In this document: piece by piece, positions 1-11,537 of the stretch
Position numbering within the stretch: the first letter of the stretch is position 1
Layout: every line of letters starts with the position of its first letter
NCBI GenBank assembly: GCA_029204225.1
Contig: CM055099.1
Span: forward strand, 49,943,027 to 50,007,026
DNA: 64,000 nucleotides
Source: Diphasiastrum complanatum
Taxonomy: Eukaryota; Streptophyta; Lycopodiopsida; Lycopodiales; Lycopodiaceae
Direction of reading: 5' to 3'
Notes under the pieces: model-generated
What the model was told of the DNA's origin: nothing
Seen by the model: only the letters and a program-made list of their open reading frames with translations
The model's database searches: none
Translations under genes and position numbers: made by a program

Positions 1-3000
1 CTCAATTCAGGATCGAGTACATGCTGATGTGCTTGAAATCCTTTTTTGCAACCCTTTTGATATCTACCTTGAGCTTACCTAGTGTTGCTAACATGGCAAA
101 GAGTGGCCTAACATTGAAAACAGTTGGCAAAAAATCATGGTGGAAAGATTGGCACATCATTACAAGCCATGCTAGAGGAGGAAAAGGAGGAGCGCAAGAG
201 GCTTCGTTTGAAGGACTTGCCACGCCATTCACGTTTTAGTGGAACATTTGTGCAGATTGATAAGGTTAGCTGTTTGTAATATGCATGTTCTCAGCTGAAA
301 TCTCTGAGCCTCCTTACCTCTTCTTTGCTTCATGAATGCATAAAATAGACTGATGTTTCTAGTTAAAAATATCAGCAAACATTGATTACCTTTTCTGTGA
401 ATCTAACATTTATTGACCTAGTTATTATTCAACCTGATATTGATAGTCATTTCAATGCATTTACCATACACTTTGTTATGGTTTTATTTGCAGGATGGAT
501 CTAGGAAGATATTCACTCGAAATCCATTCTTGTCACCTTTTGACAATATGTCAAAGAGGCATCAAATCAAGCGTGGTCCAGTAAAGCCTGTGGCACAGGA
601 TCTAGCTTCAGATACAATGCCTTCAAAGGAGAACGTTCTTAAGCTTTTAAAACTTTTGGCAGATCAGTTTTTGGCAACCGGATATAATAGTAAGTCTGTT
701 TTTAGTGATTTTGGTATTTAGGTTCATGTTTGATAATGGAGGAACTGGGAAGTTTAAGTTAACCTTGTCATTGATTTTCTTATAAAAGCATGACCTGTGT
801 TGTGCTTTGCCATCTTTTTCTATAATTGTGATGCGTGTTGAAAATAGTTATTCAAAATATTTAACACACTGTAGTTAGAATGACGACAACAATCTTCCAC
901 GTGTAAATTCCAGCCTTCCAGGATAGATGATGTTAATGATCCTGAGAGCACTTTTCTTTTTGGGATGCTTTTCTGTTTTTTATTTCTCTGTACTCTAGTG
1001 TTGCGTTTCTTCCTATTAGGAACAATCTGCTGCATACTTCTTGCTCTTTTAGGTAAGGCATTGTAAATAGCACACTCACATCTATGTTAGCTCGAGCCAC
1101 GGGACATACTTTTCATCCTGCGGCACTTTCTTCTCCATTCATATTGCTATTTAAACTGATGTGTTTGTAATCTTCTGTCCCTTAATTCTTTGTCACTGCT
1201 GGAGCTAATGTGCCTCTTCCATTGTGAAAGAAATTTACTGTTTTCTGACATTCATGCTGATTGCCAGTTTTGATGCAGACAGTCAAGGAGGACATTCGGA
1301 AAGAGAGAACTGGTCTCCAGGCTGTGGATGTTGTGATGTTCTTCAAAGTGGCACAATTTTTCACTTGCTACCAATGTTGCCGTGTCTCCAAGAGTCAGGT
1401 AACTTGTTCTTGTTGTTGGCCTCACCAAAAACCATCTAATTACTGGTGCCTCTCATGCCTCTCGAAGAGTTAAATTTCACTCAAAAGTTGGCAGTATTAC
1501 AAATGATGAAGCATTACCCAGCTTAATTAAACTACAACGTACATTTTCCCAGGAACCACGACAATTTCCGTGTTCTGAAATTTTAACAGAGGACAAAGCA
1601 GATGTTCTATTTGATGGACAAATGTGTGGTCCTATCTCTTCAACAATGGATGAAGATATGTTTATGCTAGTATTGATGAAGTGGAATGAGTATTCGGAGT
1701 CAGCCAAGGAGACAAATGATTGGTTTGCACTTGCGACAGCAGGAACTTTGATGAAAGACATGGTGGGTCTAATTTTCTCGTAGGCTGGTTGACTGCCAAA
1801 GGAATGTTATGAAGGATGGAAGCAGCAAATTTGCTTCTTAGATCTATTTCAAACGTTAACCTCACGTGTACTGTTTCCAGATCAGGATGCTTGATATAGT
1901 GCTAAAAGCTAGAAATTGTTCAAGTGATGCGGAGCAAGATGTTAGAGTGGCTCGAATTCTTTTGTTTAAAGTATTTTATGACCAAACTGAGAGTGGCGTC
2001 CTTCATTTGATCCACCAATTAATCAGAACATTCGACATGCACAAACAACCACGCACGTACGAGTTTCTTTGTTTCCTTTTTGTATTTGCCACAAAAGTCC
2101 AGCTATACAATTTCAGCTTTCTTGTTTATGTGAAAGTAGGATAATTGCCCCTCATATGCAGGATTTTTTTTCAAACTTGGGGAATTCATATATGTAGTTG
2201 AACTTGAGGGTAAGGGGCTCCGTGCTTTGTTTAGGAAAGCATCATTTATTTAGAATGAAACTGACAAAAGATAGTTATTACCTTGATATCATGAACAGTG
2301 AATCTGGTGTTTGTTGTAAAGCACTAGCATATAAAGTTTTAGGGCAAAATCAAAGATAACTACAATTAGATTTTTCAAAAATTGGTTAAGTGTAGCTTGC
2401 TAGCATGCCAAAGCTTTTCTATTGGGCTCAATGCCGTCTTGACCTGGGAGCTTAGAAACCTGTTTCAAGGTTTTGGGGTTGGAACGTACTGTACATTATG
2501 GAACGTACTTCCCCAAAATGTCATTAAACAATCAATAAAGAATACTTAAAAAATACTCTTCCCTTTTCTTCCTCCCCCTTTTTGACCATTGTGCTTTTCT
2601 GAGGGAAATAAGTCACATCAAGAGAATCGAGATCCAGAAGTTATGCACACTTATTCATATTATTATTTGTTTTGAAGGATCATCTTGAAGTGTTGTGCAA
2701 GACAGTGGTAGTAGCAGAGAAAATAGAAAGACAGATTTGTCTGCTCTTGATGATAAGAAAAGGCAGAGCTTAGAGCTTGAAGTGTACTACCCTTCTTGTA
2801 AGATTAGCCACCATAGGCTGTCATTTGTCACAGGAAGAGGACGAGGATTTGTATGCCTTCCTCTTATAGTCTCGATTCTTGAAGTTAACTTTTAAGAGTT
2901 ATAAAATTCTGACCCCTAGTCAACCTTGATTCGTTTTCTTACTTGTGATGCACTATGCAAATGTTGCTACTCGAGGCGCAATGTGAAGAATGCAACAAGT

Positions 3001-6000
3001 GGCAGAGGCTTAGACTCCCAAGATGCTAGAGATAAGGATCTTGATGTGGACTTTGATGAGGACTCAGGAGATATTAGAGGATGGGGAATATGTGGAAGAG
3101 GAGGATGAGGTTGACGGGTAGTGCTCAATGGAGACTATAGACTGTAGTATATTGTACCATGTATGTAAGGATTCCAAAATGCACACTTCATACATGTAAT
3201 AGTTTACTACAAATACTTTTATGATTTGCAATCATACCTCATGCTCATTTGATGCTGATATTTTATTATGTTGGGAATTTTTTATTTCTAAATTTTGTGA
3301 AATTTCAGATGTCCTTGACTTGTTTGATTTATCAACTTTGCAAATTGCAATTAGAATCTGACATTGAGTTCTAAGTAGTAATGTTCAAGAGATCAAGAAT
3401 CAAGAATAAGGAGTCACTGGTCATTGTCTTTTGCTTCCTTAAGGGCTTTTTTGCGTTCCTGAACTTGGAAGATGGGTCGTGTGAAGTAAATCGATGGATG
3501 GTGGGAATTACTTGCTATCACAAGCAACTATAAAGGCCACACATTCTTTGAAGAGCTTTGTGTTTGCGATGGCAAATAGCAGGTTTAGGCAATAGAACAC
3601 GTTGGTTATAGCCATTAATGCAAGGTTCTTGTGTTTCTTTTTGTAAAAATTAGCAAGTGTTTGGAGCCTAGATTATGTGGGCCTCATTGCCTCTCGTCCA
3701 GGGGAGAGTATGGTTGCATCAAAGATTTTTTTTGCAGAATCAACCTGTGTGGCCTTAGTAGCCTTTATGTGGGTTTGTCATTAGAGGGAGATGGTATAGA
3801 GCGAATTGGCACAATAGAAGATGTGGAAGGAGATGAGGGTAGGTGGTGTGGGCGGCGCATAATTTTGGAAGGTGTATTGGTGGATGCATGTTCCTCATAC
3901 TTGTACCAAAACATTGGATGTGGATGATGTTGCAGTTTGGGAGGGCTGTATTGTTGATGTGAATGTCGAGAAGACCTTGACATTGATGTGGATGGCTAGG
4001 AGGGTTTTGCTAATGCTATGGAGGGGTGGGAGGCCTTGTTGTTGCAGATGGAGGTGCCCCTACGCAAACTCCGCTCTTGTATAATGCGCTACTCTGTTAG
4101 ATATCATGTAGCAACTGCAGATACAAGCTGCCCTCCCATCAAAGACTACCCACTAGATGGGCCTTGAGCCTAGTTAGGGTGCCTAAAAACTTTTGGCGGT
4201 TGTGGATACATTTTTAGGGATGTGATCCAAATTTGTCGTAATGAATGTCATCCCTATCTAGGACTTCAACCTCAAGCTAAAGCTTGTGTAGTCCCTTGGG
4301 CATTATGGCATTTGTCTACTCTAAATTGTAGCTCTTAAAAAGCCCTAAAAAACGAGAATATGCTCCAATGTAGTATATGCAAAAACTCAATTAATGGGTA
4401 AGAGACGATGAATAAATCAATTGATTCCTTGTATTGTTGTCCTATACCATTGTACAAAGCCCGCATGGCATTATAAATGGTCCGAGTTGGTGATCCACAG
4501 CCCAAAACTAAGCACACAGTTAAGCCTATGCACCTTTTGTGTACGACACCAGCCTTGTCACGTTGGAGGATACGTTCCCGACGTGGCAGCAGAGCCACCA
4601 GAAGAATACATGGATGCTCCATGACGAAGTCCGAGCTGCCAACCATCGGTCCTCTTGGAATGCCATGAGAAGTATGGAGTGCTCTTGCTCTGGCGACATT
4701 AGGAGAGGGCCACTGACGTCGGGAATCACACCTTGACGCGTCTTCGGGTCACACGCTGCCTAGGTTAGTGGACCTTGAAACTTCTCCTTAATGAACCCAA
4801 TGACAATAACCCTGGTGGAAGGACACACTTCTTGATGTGGATGATGTTGCAGTTTGGGAGGGCCCTATTGTTGATGTGAATGTCGAGAAGACCTTGACGT
4901 TGATGTGGATGGCTAGGAGGGTTTTGTTAAGGCTATGGAGGGGTGGGAGGCCTTGTTGTTGCAAATAGAGGTGCCCCTACGCAAACTCCGCTCTTGTATA
5001 ATGTGCTACCCTGTCCTCGTTAGATATCATGTATGAGCCTAGTTAGGGTGCCTAAAAACTTTTGGCGGTTGTGGATACATTTCCAAGGATGTGCTCCAAA
5101 TTTGTCGTAATGATTGTCATCCCTGTCGTAATGACTGTCATCCCTATCTAGGGTTTTGACCTCAAGCTACAGATCGTGTAGTCCCTTAGGCATTATGATA
5201 TTGGTCTACCCAGTATTGTAGCTCTTAAAAAGCCCTAAAAAACAAGAATATGCTCTAATGTAGTATATGCAAAAACTCAATCAATGGCTAAGAGACGATG
5301 AAAAAACCAACTGATTCCTTGTATTGTTGTTCTATACCATTGTACAAAGCCCTCATGGCATTATAAATGTTCCAAATTGGTGATACACAGCCCAAAACTA
5401 AGCACACAAATCTGGATGGAATATTTTTTCAAGAAGGCTAGTTTTGCACGTGATGGGATGCATACTTTCCATGCTGCCCAAAAGTCCTGCCATTTTTCTT
5501 ATAGTGTCCCAAGAATCAAATTTCAATGTTGCCAGCTATCTTGTCAAGAATCGGATTGCAAGTACTAGTTTTCAATCATTCTACAAGCCTCAAGATGCGC
5601 CCCCTTCTATGTTGGAAAGTAAACAATAAAATTTGTTTTGGAAGATTGGGATTCGGGGTTCTAAATATTTTCTAAGTTACTGTTTAATTACATTTTGTAT
5701 GTTGGAATCGTATTCTATGGAACTCCATTATGCATGAAAGTAATAAAATGCATCATATATAAGATTGGGTAAGTCGAGTCTCATTTATTCTTGGAAAACA
5801 TACATCTGCATCAACTGATCCACTTTTTTTAATTCGACTCTTGCAGCCAGCTAGCCGACTTGGTGGAAATGGCTCATGTTGTAATTCGTCTTTTAGAGAG
5901 CCTTACTGAGGCTGAAGGTGCATTAAGGGTAAGTTGATTTTCAGCAGTTTTTGCATCCACAAAACCCTTTTCATGGCAATAGATAATTATTTTGAGTTTA

Positions 6001-9000
6001 AAGCATTCGTAGCATTCAATCAAATAAGGACATTCCTTGTTTGTTTATGTGCTTGTAAAAGGAATGGGCACCTTGTGAACCAGAATCGCTAAACTCGTTG
6101 CTGATAAGGGCATACCTATTTAAGAAGTTCTACTAGGTTGTGTGTTCAAACAGATGACCTGTTTGTCTTTAGAATTCGGAGATATGTGATTACCACTCTT
6201 GCTGCTTCATAATCCACATGCTGTTTAGAATGGCAGGTTCTCAAGAAGAGACACAAGGGTAACCGAAGAAAGGACCTTAAAGAACAGTCCTCACAGCATG
6301 ATGCACTCGAACATGATACACAAGATGAAAGCCTTCCAGATGACCTCATGATAAAGTTGAACAAGCAAGGTTCTAGTACCAACAGAGTGGCAGAAGTTCA
6401 AATTAGTAATTGTAGCGAACTGCAAATTGCTGTTGGTCTAGAAAGTGTTGAAGAAGCTGAAGGGAAGAAAATTGAGCAAGATCCTGAAAATGAAACATAT
6501 GAATTTGAGGACCAGTTGCTGCTGGAAACAAATTTTGAAGATGGTGAAGAGTTGGCTGAATTATCCAAAGATCAGAACAAAGGGAAAGAGAAAATAGTGC
6601 TTGATGAAGTAGAGGTAGAAGAAGAAGATGGAGAAACAGATGATGATTCTAAAACAAAAGAAACAAGTCTGAGCATGCAGCAAATTGTGAGCAAGTTTGC
6701 AAACAACACGGTAGTGAAGAACTACTGCTGGCTTCTAAAGTTTTTCTCGAGCAACACACCTGCTCTTAATTATTACATTGTTCGGATGTTACAACGAATT
6801 TGTAGTGAATGTGCTCTTGAGCCTATGCTTTATCAGGTGAAGTTTTACATTATCTTCTTGAACTTTTTGTCCCATTCACATAAAGACCATGTAGGCCTCA
6901 TTGAACTTGTATGGTTGCTGTGGGCTGCAAGCTAATACTGGCTGTTGACCTCTGTTTCAGCTTTCAATCCTGCAGACTTTCTACGAAGTTCTTTCTGATA
7001 AGAAGATGGAAAAATCAGAGGAGCATAAACATATGATTAGCTTCTTGAAATCTATAGTTAGACATATGTTCAAGATGCTAAAGTTGCAACCCTTTCTATT
7101 TGTCGAGCTGCTGTTTTGGAAAACTCGTCAGGATTGTCATGCAATTTCTGCAACTGACATGATTTCGAATCTCGGTGGAGTATCTCGCAAAGTTGCTCCT
7201 AAAAGAGGAAACTCAATTGCAGATGCTCTTGGGGATGATGAAGTCGATGTTCCACATAATGAGGACCAGGACTTGTGTGAGAAAAATAGGTATCCATTCA
7301 AGAATGGTTCTTGAACTTTGTATATTGACTTGCACTTGTATGGCTACATGTATGTTAATAAGTTATACCCTGTAGAAGTGTGTTGCATAGGAAAAGTAGC
7401 TATAAATTCAAGAATATTAACTTACTTTCCTACTGCTTGGTGTCTCAGATAAATATCCTTGTTGTGATCATTGATTCATTAGCTGAACTAAAAGCATAAG
7501 TAACATCACCTGTTTTTAAGATTGGAATATCTCAGGTAGACTTTCAGCTTTGGTACCCCATCTAAGAGAATAATATTGTAATGATATATTTGTAATATGT
7601 GAAAATTCGTGCACTAATGTATTTCCCCTCAGTGTACTTGGCAAAAATACAACTGCAGAATCGCTTGGAGGAGCTGAAAGGAAAGAATCTTCAAGGAAGA
7701 AAAAGAAGGGTCCTTTCACTGAAGAGGAAGAGATATTGATCAAAGAGCTTTTTGAGCAGTAAGTCTTCTAGTGCATGCACTCTATTTGGAGAAAGAAGAA
7801 TATCTTTTTGGTGCGATTCGAAAACTTGAGGCTCTGTTATTTGCTTTTCCACCTCAAAATGTAAGAACTCACTTTTACTCTCTGCACCCCTGTGTAAATG
7901 TAATTCTCTTTAGAGCTTTATACACCCACTTCAACTTTAACTAACTCTCTGCATCCCTGTCTGTAAATGCAGTTCTCTCTAGAGTCTTATATACCCTCCT
8001 CAACTTTAACTACCTCTCTGCATTGTTGTCTGTATATGTAGTTCTCTCTAGAGCTTATACCCCACCTCAACGTTAACTAACTGTGGCTTTCTAAAGCAGT
8101 TGAGCTGTTGTATTCTGAATCACATTCCCTCCATTGGCATAATCCAAAAGGCATTATATTCTGGAGCAAAAAAATAGTGGAAGGTGTGAAAAGGATGTTC
8201 TTTATGCAGCAACTCTCTAGTAAAATAGTGGGAAGTGCAGGTTATTGTTCACCCTCTCTTGGGTGGTTTTGATGCCATGAGTGGTGATGTTGTAACATAT
8301 AGTTTGTGCTATGGATGATGGAGTTCATGGTCTAAGACTTTCAGGATGTCCATAAACTTAAAGAGTGTACATGATTTTGGTATGTCCCAGTATTGTTCCA
8401 GATGTACACTGGCATGTGTTATTTATGATCTGGGTTACACTATTTCAGGATCTTCATCTGGATGATAAATTATTAAAGAATAATGAAATCATTGTGGCTC
8501 AGGCTTTGGTTTCCTTTTTTATGTTGTTTTGATATGGATATTTTGTCTTTTTTTTTGTATGCACGTTTTCCCCAAGCATTAACTAATGAGATTACTAAGT
8601 TCCTGAGTCAAACTTGTGAACGTGAATATAATCCAAACCCACAAAGAGGCATATTTTACCTATTTCAAGTAAATCAAATTTTCGACCGACTTTTTGCAAG
8701 AAACATGAGTCACGATTCTGGGCTAGCTTTCAAAATAAACTGCTTATTACAGCAGGTTTTGGCTATGAACCAAAAGTCGCATCAATTGAGTATCAACCTC
8801 TTCAATGTAGTTATCAAGAATCTGAAAGCATATCGTGAGACATGGTATAACCTGGAAATAAACTGCTTTTTACAGCAGGTTTTGGCTATGAACCAAAAGT
8901 CGCATCAATTGAGTGTCAACCTCTTCAATGTAGTCATCAAGAATCTGAAAGCATATCGTGAGACATGGTATAACCTGGAAATTTGTCGTGTGCTTGCAAG

Positions 9001-10398
9001 CCAGCAGGGTAGTTCAGTGGAGAATTTATAATGGAGTATGCTTTGGGAAAGCCTGCATAGGGATCACAAAGTTTCAAGGGATTTGCAGCTTTCTCTCTCT
9101 TTTGAATAAGCCTTCAGGTTTCCTCTCCAATATCAAAGTAGGCAATGTTGCGACTTACAACGGGATGAATACAGTTTACAATCATCCTCTTTTTTTTTTT
9201 CCTTCTCATAGATAAGTCACTCCACATGCACCTTTTTGCCAGTAAAACTCCTGGCCAGATTATTCAGCTAGATCAAGTTCACTGGATTCTGGAACCGCTG
9301 TGCTCGTAGGCATTCCGAATGTCATATGGTTTTCTGTGCCTAACAAAGTGGTAGCGAGGCACTTAAGAAGAAAACTGAAATGGTTCGATACACTTCATTT
9401 TTATTAACAATTGGTGACTGTTCACAGTTCAGCTAAAGCTGCACTTCAATACTGGAAGTTTGCAATAGAATACACAGCCTATAAGATGTCTGGGTAACAA
9501 GCTTCTTCAGAATTTTTACTTGTAGAAAAGTGACCAGTCATGTTAATCTGCACACTCTTATGTTGCACCGATACTTTTGACGTCACAGCCTAGCTTCATA
9601 ACCGTTTTAGGCAATTAGGCTCATAACGAACAAAATGGCAAAAACGTTGGTATCATTTTGGTTTAGACTAGTGGCAAAAGGGGCTACTATTTCAATGTGA
9701 ATCTGTGGATGGATTTACAGCTATTAGTTCTACCAAACAGGTTTAAGGATACACGAAGCTGTACACGTCTGATAGCTCAAACATTAGATGCTGAAGGAAA
9801 GTACTCCACATCCCAGGTTGGCCGCAAGCTGAAACAACTTGGTTTGCATCGTGCTACCAAAAAGCCATCTTCGACATTGCTAGAAGGGCTTAACTCCGAA
9901 GAAGAACAAGCAGATGGAGATTTTTCTGAAACATTTGATGCGGATGAGGCTCAGACAAAAAGTGATAGCAACCAGGACACACTAGATGAAGAGGAGGATG
10001 ACCAACCTCTGGGAATGCTCTTTCTCAGGTAAAAAGTGCTCGATTTATAATAGATTGGTCAGTGCAAGTGAAAGCTGATATTTGGTCTGTTAAACTATAA
10101 ATTTGTCACTGAATTTTACAGGTGCAAAGAGAAGAAAATTGCTAGTGCAAAGCCTTCAGATAAAAACGGTGTTGCTGATGCTAATCAATGCAGCATTAGA
10201 AAGAATATAATGCAAATAAAAAGGAAAAAGAGGAGTGAAGCATCCTCGATTGAAGATCTCGAAGTGAAGAACGAGTCTCTTGGAACATCTCTAAAAGGGT
10301 AAGCCTTTTCCAACCAGAATAAGTAGGATGATGATTTTGCTTCCTTACACCAATATGTTGGTACAGACTTGTGACCTTTTACCTATATACTTCTGTAC

Positions 10399-10490
<92 letters not shown>

Positions 10491-11456
10491 AAGCTTTATT
10501 TACGTCTTTTCCATGCCAAAAGGTGTATAAGACGAACGAGTACATTAGATAAAGTGGAACCAAGACGGAGCAATGCTGTCAAACAACATAACTAAAAACC
10601 AAACTAACTACGAAGAGGATAATGTCCAGGATTATATGGTACGAAGACCATTTACAGATTCAACTGGCATCTCTTCAGTACTCTAACTCTCTCACTAACT
10701 TTGAACAATCTCGGATATCTCATTAATAGCAACAGGTTTAATATCTACAAAGCGAATGATACCATCCCTGTAGATCAATCTCTTTCCATTCGTTAGAGCC
10801 TCCTGTTTTGCTTTTTTCCGTTCTTGAACCTGAATGAACGTAAGGTCTTCATCCAGGTATATCGTGGTGCCCCGTAGTGTAGATCTCTTCCCTAACACTT
10901 CATGACGACCAGTGGCAGATGCAAAGCGTACAACAAGAGTACCTGGATCTTTCTTAGGTCGCCATGCAGTATCCATATCTTTGTGGGGTGTTGAAGACTC
11001 TTTTCAAGAAACTTTTTAGCTTCACCAACAACATCATGGGAGTTCGTAATACCTCTAACTCAGACATTAAAAGCCTTTTGCTCTCGCAAACGGCTCTCAG
11101 TGAACGTAGATGAGATAAAAGAAGGTGGAGGTGGTAGAACAGCAGTGTTAGGACCTTTAAGCACATCTGCCCAGGATCGGACAGCGGTATGATGCTGAAG
11201 TAGTCGAATGAGAGGAAGCTTCGATTTTAATAGCTGCAACTTCTTTCTTGAGATCGTCGATAGACGAATCTAGTTTTTGAAGATGAGATTGAACAGCTTG
11301 GAACATAGCTTCAAGAGAAAGAAGTTTTTTTCGATGGTCGTTGAGATATTCATAGGAACGTAACTGATTTGCACGAATGACGGAGATCATAAAGGCTGGA
11401 GGCAGAAGTGATTCATCATCTGGGGTATTCGGGGTCAAAGGGTCGGCTATAATGGA

Positions 11457-11537
<81 letters not shown>

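Noticed and set aside
2440-2530. TTTTGGGG…CCCCAAAA inverted repeat with GGAACGTACT pairs, as a small transposon
   Set aside because: The unit is only about 60 bp with no target duplication or related copy seen; probably chance palindromy.
10345-10595. Open frames through the (GA)n run giving Glu-Arg or Leu-Ser repeats
   Set aside because: They are translations of a microsatellite with no flanking coding signal; the same applies at 11377-11637 and 50059-50364.
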